Source: Neolewinella antarctica
GTDB taxonomy: Bacteria; Bacteroidota; Bacteroidia; Chitinophagales; Saprospiraceae
Reading direction: 5' to 3'
Length of the DNA: 64,000 nt
Assembly (NCBI RefSeq): GCF_011927835.1
Contig: NZ_JAATJH010000002.1
Location: forward strand, 186,001 to 250,000
Numbering within the stretch: position 1 is the first letter of the stretch; every line of letters begins with the position of its first letter. The position numbers and the translations under genes are program-made. Below the pieces are notes generated by a model. It did no database searches. It was given only the letters and a program-made list of their open reading frames with translations, and was not told where the DNA came from. Below are positions 52,483-60,570 of the stretch, piece after piece.

Positions 52483-53306
52483 AAAATAGATACGCCGGAC
52501 TCCGTAAAAACGATCGCAATGCGCTGCCCGGGGAAGAAGGAACGCCCCGCGCTGGGCACCCGTAAAAGATCGTTGCCGAGGCGGAGCGTGAGCTCATTTT
52601 TATCCACGTTGATGCTAATGACTTCCGCGGAAAGTACCCCGGCCGGGGGGAAATAATCTCCGGGTAACCCATCAAAAATCACCTGGCCCTCGCCCAAAAC
52701 GAGTACCCGGTCCGCCAGAGTTTTGAGCTCCGTTGGATCGTGGGTAATGAGGATCGTCGTGATGCCAAACCGACTTTTTGCTTCTAGTAGGTAAGACTGC
52801 ATTTCTTGGCGAAGTTCCGTATCCAGCGCGTTTAATGGCTCATCGAGGAGCATTAACCGTGGCCTTTGTACCAGCGTCCGCGCCAAAGCCACGCGTTGCG
52901 CCTGGCCACCGGACAGTTGCGTCGGCCGCCTATCGGCCAGCTGCCCAAGTTGGAAGCTTTCCAGCAGTTCGTCGATGAGTCGCGCGTCCTTATCCCGACT
53001 GGCGTAACGGAGGTTTTCCAGCACGGTAAGGTGGGGGAACAACGCGTAACCCTGAAAGACGAAACCTACCCCACGCTTGCCCGGGGCGAGGTTTGTTTTT
53101 TCGTCAAACCAGCGTTCTCCGGCAAAACTAATTTGCCCGCCGTCCGGCCGCAACAAGCCCGCGATCATCCGCAAAGTCGACGTTTTGCCTACCCCGGACG
53201 GTCCGTACAACCCCAGCGTTTCTCCCACCGCTAACTCGAAAGCTACCGACAGGTCCAGCGGCCCGGTCGCCGCCCGCAAGCGTTTATGAATATCCACCGA
53301 GATCAT
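52476..53306 (-). CDS. modC: Molybdate ABC transporter ATP-binding protein ModC
   Basis: ATPase of the molybdate importer, 276 residues. Walker A is GPSGVGKTS, signature LSGGQAQRVAL, Walker B LMLLDEPLNALD, switch His ITHDPTEL. After about residue 210, a TOBE-like domain (GVLSAEVISINVDKNELTLRLG) binds oxyanion in relatives. ATG 53306 overlaps the modB stop by 4 bp (ATGA). Its stop codon falls inside a dispersed repeat, so the C-terminal few residues (SGVSILR) may be repeat-derived. Confidence 0.95.
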   Translation of the reverse strand: MISVDIHKRLRAATGPLDLSVAFELAVGETLGLYGPSGVGKTSTLRMIAGLLRPDGGQISFAGERWFDEKTNLAPGKRGVGFVFQGYALFPHLTVLENLRYASRDKDARLIDELLESFQLGQLADRRPTQLSGGQAQRVALARTLVQRPRLMLLDEPLNALDTELRQEMQSYLLEAKSRFGITTILITHDPTELKTLADRVLVLGEGQVIFDGLPGDYFPPAGVLSAEVISINVDKNELTLRLGNDLLRVPSAGRSFFPGQRIAIVFTESGVSILR

Positions 53307-53974
53307 AGGACCGTGCGCCGCAGCGACCGCGCGTTAGTGAGGTAAACCAATAGTAGGATGCCGAAGCAGAGTGCGAAGAGCACCAACGAATACTGATTGG
53401 CACCCGCATAATCCAGCGCCTCGACTTTGTCGTAAACCGCGATTGACGCCACCCGCGTCTCCCCCGGAATATTACCACCGATCATCAGCACCACCCCGAA
53501 TTCGCCGATTGTGTGCGCAAAGGAGAGCACGGTTGCCGCCAGTAAGGCCGGCCGGACGTTCGGTAACTCGATGCGCCGCAAGGTTTCCCAGCGCGATTTC
53601 CCCATCAGGTAACTAGCTTCCAGCATGGACTTCGGTAGGCCGCGCAGCCCGGCTTGAATCGGGTGGACCATGAAGGGTAGACTGTAAATGACGGAGGCGA
53701 TCACCAGGCCGGGGAAGGAAAAAGCCAGGCGCAAACCCACCGTTTCGTTCAGCCACGCCCCGAACGTAGTCGTTGGGCTAAAGGCCAGCAGCAAGTAAAA
53801 TCCCAGCACCGTTGGTGGCAACACCAAGGGCATGCTTACCAAAGCTTCCACCACTGGTTTCCACCGGCTTTCCGTACGCGCCAGCCACCAGGCCAGGGGG
53901 AGGGCCGGCAAAAATAGCAGCGCCGTCGTGACGGTAGCGAGCTGAAGCGTGAGGATGATGGGGGACCAGTCGAT
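53303..53974 (-). CDS. modB: Molybdate ABC transporter permease ModB, start unresolved
   Basis: Permease of the molybdate importer. Family blocks are SMPLVLPPTVLGFYLLL, FSFPGLVIASVIYSLPFMV, EASYLMGKSRWETLRRIELPNVRPAL (EAA loop) and SFAHTIGEFGVVLMIGGNIPGETR. The frame is open upstream to 54016, and residues DWSPIILTLQLATVTTALLF form the expected first helix. Yet no ATG, GTG or TTG precedes that helix. Candidates are a non-canonical ATC at 53972-53974 or coupling from modA; TTG 53911 would lose the helix. The coordinate here uses ATC as an estimate. Confidence 0.85.
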   Translation of the reverse strand: MDWSPIILTLQLATVTTALLFLPALPLAWWLARTESRWKPVVEALVSMPLVLPPTVLGFYLLLAFSPTTTFGAWLNETVGLRLAFSFPGLVIASVIYSLPFMVHPIQAGLRGLPKSMLEASYLMGKSRWETLRRIELPNVRPALLAATVLSFAHTIGEFGVVLMIGGNIPGETRVASIAVYDKVEALDYAGANQYSLVLFALCFGILLLVYLTNARSLRRTVL

Positions 53975-53987
53975 AACGGGTTTAAGT

Positions 53988-54806
53988 TTATTCCGGGCGG
54001 GGTGGTTCGGCGCCGGTCAAATATCCGAATTCCTGAAGGATAGCCCGGGCTTCGGCCGTCTGGAGGAACGTTGTGAAACGCTGAGTGCCTGGCTGCGCGT
54101 CCGTGTCTCTTCTTATGATCACTAAGGTCTGGGCGATTGGCGGAACTGATTCGCCGGACAGAATTGTGTGCGACCCTCTTCTGTTCTCGGGTAATCCCAG
54201 GGGAACCGCAAGGGCCGTAAAACCCAGTTCCGCCGCCCCGGAGGTCACGAACTGACTCGCCTGAGAAACGCTTTCCCCGTAGACGTATTTTGGCTGGAGT
54301 TGCTGCCAAAGGCCCACTCGTTCCAAGTAATTCTTTGCCGCCGCACCGTACGGAGCAATGGCCGGGTTGGGCAGCGCTACGTGTTTAACGGTGGACATTA
54401 GGAGGCCGTTCGTATCCGCCGGAACCGCCGCATTGAGTGACCAGATGATCAGTTGTCCGTAAGCAAAAGTGCGGGGCGGGCCGAGCGCGAAACCCGCCCG
54501 GAAAAGGCTGTCGGGATAAACCGCGTCGGCCGCAAGGAACAGATCGTAAGGCGCACCGGCCATGATCTGGGCGGTGAGTTTGCCGGAGGAGCCGTAGATC
54601 ATCCGGCAGGCGTCTCCCGTCCGTGCTTCGTAGCGGGAAGCTAGTTTTTCCAGGGGCCCACGCAAACTGGAGGCCGCTGCGATGGTCAGGGGCGGGCGGT
54701 CGTCGGAGTTGCAGGCCGCTAGCATAATTAGCGGGAAGATCACGACGAAGCGAATCCGGTATTTCCTCAATTGCGCGGAACACTTGCACGGAAAGCCAAC
54801 GTTCAT
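53988..54806 (-). CDS. modA: Molybdate ABC transporter substrate-binding lipoprotein ModA
   Basis: Periplasmic molybdate/tungstate receptor, 272 residues. The signal sequence ends in a lipobox (LIMLAAC, Cys near 32), so it is membrane-anchored. The mature part has LTIAAASSLRGPLEKLA, YGSSGKLTAQIMAGAPYDLFLAAD, ALPNPAIAPYGAAA and TSGAAELGFTALA, all typical of ModA. First of modA-modB-modC on the minus strand. Divergent from pncB, only 27 bp between start codons. Confidence 0.93.
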   Translation of the reverse strand: MNVGFPCKCSAQLRKYRIRFVVIFPLIMLAACNSDDRPPLTIAAASSLRGPLEKLASRYEARTGDACRMIYGSSGKLTAQIMAGAPYDLFLAADAVYPDSLFRAGFALGPPRTFAYGQLIIWSLNAAVPADTNGLLMSTVKHVALPNPAIAPYGAAAKNYLERVGLWQQLQPKYVYGESVSQASQFVTSGAAELGFTALAVPLGLPENRRGSHTILSGESVPPIAQTLVIIRRDTDAQPGTQRFTTFLQTAEARAILQEFGYLTGAEPPRPE

Positions 54807-54814
54807 TACCTTTA
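54807..54814 (+). promoter_or_regulatory. Possible -7 element TACCTTTA upstream of pncB
   Basis: One mismatch to TAnnTTTG, 20 bp before pncB ATG 54834, in the only space between divergent modA and pncB. The two promoters must overlap the coding starts. Confidence 0.3.
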
Positions 54815-54833
54815 CTTAAAATTTAAACTAACT

Positions 54834-56366
54834 ATGAAGACCGCTTCCCACTTGTCTCAGGTTTACCGTCCGGATTTTGGCATGCTCACCGATTTGTACC
54901 AGCTCACGATGGCGGCTGGCTACTATCAGCAACGGATGCACGAGCGTAAGGCGATCTTCCACTTGTTCTTCCGCAAAGCGCCTTTCGGGGGTGATTTCGC
55001 GGTGGCGGCTGGTTTGGCCCTGGCGATCGAGCTCGTCAAAGGTCTGCATTTCTCGGCGGATGACGTGCAGTATCTCGGGCGGCTGAGGGGGATGAACGGT
55101 GGTCCGCTCTTCAAAGAGCCGTTTCTAAATTATCTGCAACGGATGAAATTCACCGGAACCATTCACGCCGTCCCGGAAGGTGAGATTGCCCTGCCGCACG
55201 AGCCGCTGCTGCGAATCGAAGCCCCGCTCATCCAGGCGCAACTCCTGGAAACGGCGCTACTCACGGTCATAAATTTTTCCACCCTGATCGCCACCAAAGC
55301 CGCCCGCATCAAGGAGGCCGCCGGTGACGATACCGTGCTGGAATTCGGCCTTCGCCGCGCCCAGGGCATTGACGGTGGCCTCACCGCCAGCCGATCTGCT
55401 TACATCGGTGGTTGCGACGCGACTAGTAATGTTTGGGCTGGCCGCTACTACGATATCCCGGTCAAGGGAACCCACGCCCACGCCTGGGTGATGGCTTTTC
55501 CCAGCGAGCTCGAATCTTTCGAGGCCTACGCGGAAGCGATGCCGAATAACAGCACTTTTTTGGTGGATACGTACGATACGCTCGCGGGCGTAAAAAGAGC
55601 CATGCAGGTGGGTCGAAAGCTGCGGGAGCGTGGCCACGAAATGCTCGGTATTCGGTTGGATAGTGGGGATTTGGCCGATCTGTCCATCAAGTCCCGCGCC
55701 CTGCTCGACGCGGGTGGTTTTCCCGACGCAAAGATCGTCGCTTCGGATAGTCTGGACGAATACGCCGTCCGGGATCTCAAGGCCCGTGGTGCCAAAATCG
55801 ACGTGTGGGGTATCGGCACGAACCTCGTCACGGCAAAAGATCAGCCCGCGCTCGGGGGCGTTTATAAGTTGGCGGCGCTACAAAACGAGGACGGCTCCTG
55901 GACGCCAAAAATTAAGCGTTCGGAGACGGCGATTAAGACTTCTAACCCGGGTAAACTTAACGTGCGGCGGTTCACGAATTCTACCGGGCAGCCGGTCGGG
56001 AGCATCCTGTACGATGAGTTGCAACCGGTGGCAAAAGATCCGTCGGCATACGTAAAAGGGGAAGCGGAGGCACGGATGCCCCGACTAAGTGCGGGACTCG
56101 CTGGCGCATCGCGGGTGCAGGGAGGTGAGTTGAGGAGCAAAGAATTGTTGGCACCCGTTTTCGTGGATGGCGAGTTGGTCTACGATCTACCCGAGCTGCC
56201 GGCAATCCGGGAGTTAGCTCTGCGGAATTGGAAACTTTGGTCGGAAGCGGGCGAGGTTGGCTACGGTCTCAGTCCGGCGCTGTACGAGCAGAAGTTGGCT
56301 TTGCTGGAAGAATATGTGGGGGAACGGGGGACAATGATTTTTAATGATTTGGGGCAAGGATTTTAG
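54834..56366 (+). CDS. pncB: Nicotinate phosphoribosyltransferase with an in-frame repeat insertion
   Basis: Joins nicotinate to PRPP, feeding the NAD salvage route. Family blocks in 510 residues: MLTDLYQLTMAAGYY, FEFGLRRAQG-like EFGLRRAQGIDGGLTASR, IPVKGTHAHAWVMAF (catalytic His), FLVDTYDTLAGV, GIRLDSGDLADLS and WGIGTNLVTAKDQPALGGVYKL. At about residues 416-431, MPRLSAGLAGASRVQGG is encoded by the palindromic element also in bioD and rnhA, here read on the other strand. It lies in the variable loop before LLAPVFVDGELVYDLP. ATG 54834 is the start. An NrtR-like Nudix gene follows. Confidence 0.95.
   Translation: MKTASHLSQVYRPDFGMLTDLYQLTMAAGYYQQRMHERKAIFHLFFRKAPFGGDFAVAAGLALAIELVKGLHFSADDVQYLGRLRGMNGGPLFKEPFLNYLQRMKFTGTIHAVPEGEIALPHEPLLRIEAPLIQAQLLETALLTVINFSTLIATKAARIKEAAGDDTVLEFGLRRAQGIDGGLTASRSAYIGGCDATSNVWAGRYYDIPVKGTHAHAWVMAFPSELESFEAYAEAMPNNSTFLVDTYDTLAGVKRAMQVGRKLRERGHEMLGIRLDSGDLADLSIKSRALLDAGGFPDAKIVASDSLDEYAVRDLKARGAKIDVWGIGTNLVTAKDQPALGGVYKLAALQNEDGSWTPKIKRSETAIKTSNPGKLNVRRFTNSTGQPVGSILYDELQPVAKDPSAYVKGEAEARMPRLSAGLAGASRVQGGELRSKELLAPVFVDGELVYDLPELPAIRELALRNWKLWSEAGEVGYGLSPALYEQKLALLEEYVGERGTMIFNDLGQGF
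56079..56122 (+). repeat. Protein-invading palindromic element inside pncB
   Basis: CCCCGACTAAGTGCGGGACT followed by CGCTGGCGCATCGCGGGTGC. It is in sense orientation with pncB, unlike the bioD and rnhA copies, and is read without stops. Confidence 0.85.
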
Positions 56367-56405
56367 GAGGTATTGACTGTGATCTTGGTAAGAAGCATAT
56401 TTCAC

Positions 56406-56423
56406 TGCACCCGCGGCCGCGCC
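56406..56423 (+). repeat. GCACCCGCGACCGCGCC-family dispersed repeat
   Basis: TGCACCCGCGGCCGCGCC, one base from the consensus, 40 bp after the pncB stop. The same TGCACCCGCG core is the tail of the element inside pncB. Confidence 0.8.
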
Positions 56424-56612
56424 AAAAATCTCTTTCCAACGTACTTTGCCCGTATCCGATCTATCAAAAACACGCGGTAGCACGAGCGCGGTGAGCAGAG
56501 CCGAGAAATCAAATATCGAGAGCACGGAGTACTGCGCAGCAAATCGCGTATCAAATATCGCATATCAACAAAACCGCTCACCCTATCTTAGCGCAATACC
56601 TAACCTAAGCCC

Positions 56613-57326
56613 ATGCCAACCTACAAATATCCCCGTCCATCCGTCACCGTCGACATCGTCGTCTTCGGTTACGACGGCGGAGCACAACTCAAGTTGCTCC
56701 TCATCAAACGGGGTAGTGAACCCTACAAAGGGAGCTGGGCTTTACCCGGCGGCTTCGTCGACATGGACGAGACGCTCGAAACGGCCGCCCTGCGCGAACT
56801 GGAAGAAGAAACCGGGGTCAAAGACCTCTACGTCGAACAACTCTACACCTACGGCGCCCCCGACCGCGACCCCCGTGGCCGCGTCATCTCCGTAGCCTAC
56901 TTCTCGCTCGTTAACCTCCAGGACCACCCCGCCGTCGCCGCCTCCGACGCCACCAAAGCCGAGTGGTTCCCCACCAACGAATTGCCTGATCTGGCCTTCG
57001 ACCACGCCGACATCATCGCCGCGGCCACCAAACGCCTCGCCGCCAAAGTCCGCTACCAACCCATCGGCTTTGAGTTGCTCCCCGAAGAATTTACGCTCGG
57101 CCAACTTCAGCACCTCTACGAGACGGTCCTCAACGTCGAAGCTTTCAACAAGCGTAATTTCCGTACCCGGATTTTGCGTACTGGTATTCTTGAGGAAGTT
57201 GGCCGCCAAAAGAACGTGGCTCACCGGCCGGCGGTGTTGTACCGCTTTAATGAGACGGCTTACAAGAAGCTGGCGGAAGAACGGGATGGGGCGGTTTTGC
57301 GGCGGGCTTTGGATTTTGAGATTTAA
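56613..57326 (+). CDS. NrtR-like Nudix transcriptional regulator or Nudix hydrolase with winged helix
   Basis: A 237-residue protein. The Nudix box [24 protein letters not shown] fits GX5EX7REUXEEXGU exactly and is preceded by LPGG. The C-terminal ~70 residues ([49 protein letters not shown]) form the winged helix of NrtR regulators, which sense NAD metabolites and repress NAD-biosynthesis genes. Adjacent pncB is a classic NrtR target. An intact Nudix box means hydrolase activity cannot be excluded. The operator was not identified. Confidence 0.87.
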   Translation: MPTYKYPRPSVTVDIVVFGYDGGAQLKLLLIKRGSEPYKGSWALPGGFVDMDETLETAALRELEEETGVKDLYVEQLYTYGAPDRDPRGRVISVAYFSLVNLQDHPAVAASDATKAEWFPTNELPDLAFDHADIIAAATKRLAAKVRYQPIGFELLPEEFTLGQLQHLYETVLNVEAFNKRNFRTRILRTGILEEVGRQKNVAHRPAVLYRFNETAYKKLAEERDGAVLRRALDFEI

Positions 57327-57345
57327 ATCACTTTAATTGGCTGCG

Positions 57346-57412
57346 GCCACAGAAACACAGAAATACAAAAGGTACGCGGATACGGCTTTCCGTGATTTTG
57401 TGTTTTTGTGGC
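57346..57412. repeat. CCACAGAAACACAG...TTTTTGTGGC inverted repeat (CCACAAAGG family)
   Basis: Left arm GCCACAGAAACACAGAAATAC, right arm ATTTTGTGTTTTTGTGGC. Located between the Nudix regulator and purE. Confidence 0.7.
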
Positions 57413-57427
57413 TAAACAGAAAAGTAC

Positions 57428-57919
57428 ATGGTATCAATAATAATGGGTTCCGATTCCGACTTACCGATCATGCGCCAAGCCGCCGAGGTCCTCACCGAAT
57501 TCGGCATCGCCATCGAAGTCACCGTCGTCAGCGCCCACCGCACACCGGACCGCCTCTACGAATACGCCAAGAAAGCCGCCGGCCGGGGCGTGCAGGTAGT
57601 CATCGCCGGAGCGGGCGGGGCCGCGCACTTACCGGGCATGGTCGCTAGTCTGACGCCGCTGCCGGTGATTGGCGTACCGATCAAGTCCCGCAATAGTATC
57701 GACGGGTGGGATTCCGTGTTGTCCATTCTCCAAATGCCGGGCGGTATCCCCGTCGCCACGGTCGCGCTGGACGGCGCCAAAAACGCGGGCCTACTGGCCG
57801 CCAGAATCCTGGGCGCAACCGACGAAAACATCCGCAAAAAGATGGCGGACTACCAGGAAAACCTGCGCGCCCAAGTACAAGCAAAATACGAGCGCCTGGA
57901 AAAAGAAGGCTGGCAATAA
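57428..57919 (+). CDS. purE: N5-carboxyaminoimidazole ribonucleotide mutase PurE
   Basis: Moves the carboxyl group from N5-CAIR to CAIR in purine synthesis. The 163 residues match class I Pur[28 protein letters not shown] (catalytic His), [14 protein letters not shown] and [35 protein letters not shown] 57428 is the start, giving [11 protein letters not shown]. PurK is not adjacent. Convergent with the TonB-dependent receptor gene. Confidence 0.97.
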   Translation: MVSIIMGSDSDLPIMRQAAEVLTEFGIAIEVTVVSAHRTPDRLYEYAKKAAGRGVQVVIAGAGGAAHLPGMVASLTPLPVIGVPIKSRNSIDGWDSVLSILQMPGGIPVATVALDGAKNAGLLAARILGATDENIRKKMADYQENLRAQVQAKYERLEKEGWQ

Positions 57920-57945
57920 ACTAAAAATGGTTGTTCAGGCCAAAA

Positions 57946-57988
57946 CGCCTACCGCCTACCCAACTACCGCCTACCAGCCTACCGCCTA
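57946..57988. repeat. CCGCCTA heptamer array, imperfect
   Basis: Four or five CTACCGC/CCGCCTA units with small interruptions between the convergent purE and receptor genes; it overlaps the receptor stop codon by a few bases. Confidence 0.85.
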
Positions 57989-60292
57989 TTTCCCCCCAAA
58001 CCGATACTGCACCGTAAACCGCCCCCGCCACCGAGACCAAGTCCCCGACCCCTCCACCCGAAAATCAGGCCGAACAACTTCATTCCGATAGCCACCCACG
58101 CTGCGCAAACCGCCCGTCACCGTGAAGCGCTCCCCGAGTTTACGGCTTAGCGCGCCGGTAAACGTCGGTCGGCTCAGCCAAAACGTTTGTACCGTCCGGT
58201 AGGGAGTCTGATAGCTAAAGCGACCGGTAAAATCCAGTTCACCGGGCAGAGTAGCTTCGATCCGTAAGCTAGCGTAGGCGACCGACTGCGACGTGCTTAA
58301 GTCTTCCCCCTCGTAAAAACCCGTCTGCTCGAAGGCAAACCCGTTGACGTCCAGTCCGAAATTCAAATCTTCCGTCGGACGGTAATTCAGACTGACGTCC
58401 ATGCCCAGCCGGTACTCTTCGTCGAGGTTGACCGGCCCGTTGATGATCGTGCCCGTCTCCAAACCGAAGAGATTATCTTCGAGTCTTTCGTTGACGTAGA
58501 ACTGAAAATCCCGCACCACTCCAGCGTAAACGGCGGCCGTGATCGACCACTTGTCCGTTTTGGTCAGCACGTTGACCTCCACCCGATCGCTAATGACGGG
58601 TAGTAAATTCGGGTTGCCGACCGTGTAACGGGTTGGATCAGCTACGGTAGGGAAGGGGTTAATTTGGTATTGACGCGGCCGCCAGATGCGCCGGCTAAAA
58701 CTCAACTGCGCCTGCGTCGCCTCACTAAATTTGTAGCTCAGGTTGAGGGACGGAAACAGCCGGGGGTAGATGCGGAGGTAATCGTCTTCCGGACTACCCG
58801 GGTAGTTGACTTCCTGCTCGGTGTATTCGTAACGAAGACCCATCTGTACACCGATCCATTCGCCCTCGTAAGCATACTGCGCGTACGCTGCGCCGATTCT
58901 TTCGATGTACGATAATTCGTTGTTCAGTTCAGGGAGCACATCTACTTCATAATCAACTCCGATAAAGCGGCGATCCCCCCTGAAACCGAATTCGGCCGTT
59001 GCTTTGTCGCTGAAAGGATGTACGTAATCTCCTTGTAGGAGCAGGTTTCTACCCATCTCGTCGTTCCTTGTTTCGTAGCGGGTTATGTTTCTTTCGGTGG
59101 GGACGGTCTGGTCGGTGAGGACGGAGTTCATTTCTGTTTCGTTCAACGCGTTTTGCTGAAAGATCAACGTTAGTTTACGTCCCTCCTGGGCAAAATCTTT
59201 CGCCAGGGATGCTTCGAACTGGCCGTAGCGATAAGGCTCCCGGTAGCTAGCTGTTTGCTTCCACGTTTCCGTGGGCTGGCCGGTAGTATCTGTATACCGG
59301 TAGTCCACGAACTGGTCGTCGATATTATCGATGCTGTTATAACTGTAGCTGGCCGTTAGGGTGGCCCTTTCACTAAGCTGGTAGTCGAAGCCGAAGTAGG
59401 TATTCCAAACGTAGTCGTTTCGCTCCTCCCGACTATTTTGATCGAGCCGTGCGTAGCGGGCTTCTCCATCTTGCCGTCGGGTAAGTTCACTGCGGCGGAG
59501 GTAGTCGGTGTAGCGAAGGCCACCGGTTCCGTAGAGTTTCCATTTTCCCCGTCGGTAGTTTAGGTTGAGGTCGGCCCGGTAGTCGGCGGGGAAGCCGCCA
59601 GTGAGTCCGATCGTGCCGCCGTAACCCCGTTCGGGATCTTTTTTCAGGATGATGTTAATGATGCCCGCCGATCCGGAAGCCTCGTAGCGGCTGCTCGGGT
59701 TCGTGATGATCTCCACCCGTTCGATGGCTGCGGCGGAGAGGCTCGCCAGCCCCCCACTTTCCGCCAAGGCGCTTGGCCGGCCGTCGATTAGGATCTTGAC
59801 CGAGCCGTCGCCCCGCAACGATATTTCACCATCGGCCGAGACCGTGATCGCCGGTAACTGGTCGAGCACTTCGGTCACGGTGCCGCCTCGGGCCAGAGCA
59901 TCCTGACCGATATTGAATACTTTTTTGTCCAGTTGCAAGCTCACCGTTGTGCGTTCTGCGCGGACTTCGATGGTTTCGGTGGTAACCGCATCGGGCTCCA
60001 GAATTAAATCACCCAGTTTAGTCGGGCCGTTAATTATACGCCGTTCGGATAGTTTGCCGTAGCCCAAAAATTCGAAGATGAATTCGTACGTACCGGGCTC
60101 CAGGTTCAGGATAAAGCTGCCGTCCTCCCCGGTTACCGTCCCTTCCACCAGGTTGGTATCGGCGTACACGGAGGCGGTGGCGTAGGCGAGGGTTTCGCCG
60201 GTTTCGGTCAGCAGGCGGCCGGTGACGGGCACGGCGGTGGCCAGGAGGCTACCGGACAGGAGCAGCAGCCCCAGGATTAAGTGGGTTCTCAT
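57986..60292 (-). CDS. TonB-dependent outer-membrane receptor (OMP_b-brl_3 type)
   Basis: A 768-residue outer-membrane protein. Signal peptide (LILGLLLLSGSLLATA), then a carboxypeptidase-regulatory-like domain (VTGRLLTETGETLAYATASVY, GEDGSFILNLEPGTYEFIFEFLGY), a plug (KKVFNIGQDALARGGTVTEVLDQLPAITV, SLRGDGSVKILIDGRPSAL, IERVEIITNPSSRYEASGSAGIINIIL), and a beta barrel of about 550 residues ending RFTVQYRFGGK. No SusD partner is next to it. The ligand is unknown; energisation would come from TonB with an ExbB/ExbD complex, possibly the one at 18.8-21.5 kb. Confidence 0.92.
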   Translation of the reverse strand: MRTHLILGLLLLSGSLLATAVPVTGRLLTETGETLAYATASVYADTNLVEGTVTGEDGSFILNLEPGTYEFIFEFLGYGKLSERRIINGPTKLGDLILEPDAVTTETIEVRAERTTVSLQLDKKVFNIGQDALARGGTVTEVLDQLPAITVSADGEISLRGDGSVKILIDGRPSALAESGGLASLSAAAIERVEIITNPSSRYEASGSAGIINIILKKDPERGYGGTIGLTGGFPADYRADLNLNYRRGKWKLYGTGGLRYTDYLRRSELTRRQDGEARYARLDQNSREERNDYVWNTYFGFDYQLSERATLTASYSYNSIDNIDDQFVDYRYTDTTGQPTETWKQTASYREPYRYGQFEASLAKDFAQEGRKLTLIFQQNALNETEMNSVLTDQTVPTERNITRYETRNDEMGRNLLLQGDYVHPFSDKATAEFGFRGDRRFIGVDYEVDVLPELNNELSYIERIGAAYAQYAYEGEWIGVQMGLRYEYTEQEVNYPGSPEDDYLRIYPRLFPSLNLSYKFSEATQAQLSFSRRIWRPRQYQINPFPTVADPTRYTVGNPNLLPVISDRVEVNVLTKTDKWSITAAVYAGVVRDFQFYVNERLEDNLFGLETGTIINGPVNLDEEYRLGMDVSLNYRPTEDLNFGLDVNGFAFEQTGFYEGEDLSTSQSVAYASLRIEATLPGELDFTGRFSYQTPYRTVQTFWLSRPTFTGALSRKLGERFTVTGGLRSVGGYRNEVVRPDFRVEGSGTWSRWRGRFTVQYRFGGK

Positions 60293-60358
60293 TAGTTGAT
60301 GGGTTTTGGTTTGCGCCCGGGGCTTTGCCCGCTTGGCTTTTTTACGTACTTACTTTAC

Positions 60359-60387
60359 TCCCGTCCCGACTTAGTCGGGACGCAAAA
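60359..60387. repeat. Palindromic unit CCCGTCCCGACTTAGTCGGG with GCAAAAT tail
   Basis: GTCCCGACTTAGTCGGGAC is an almost perfect palindrome and matches the start of the in-gene element GTCCCGACTGAGTGCGGGAC. It is an intergenic copy of the core of that family. Confidence 0.75.
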
Positions 60388-60451
60388 TGGAAGTGGCGCT
60401 AAGGCAGGTAAAAGAGGGGAATTAGGAAATAAGAGGTAGTCAGTTTTTCTG

Positions 60452-60550
60452 CCACACAGAACACAAAGAGCACATAGCTCCGCCATAACCGCTTTAGGTA
60501 GCTCGATGACAATAACGGATTTGGCTTTGTGTCCTTTGTGAACTGTGTGG
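60452..60550. repeat. CCACACAGAACAC...GTGTCCTTTGTG inverted repeat
   Basis: Left arm CCACACAGAACACAAAGAGC, right arm CTTTGTGTCCTTTGTGAAC with TGTGTGG, spanning 47 bases of unique DNA. Lies between the TonB receptor and the BlaR-like gene. Confidence 0.75.
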
Positions 60551-60570
60551 TAAAACTTGTTAGAGGCAGC

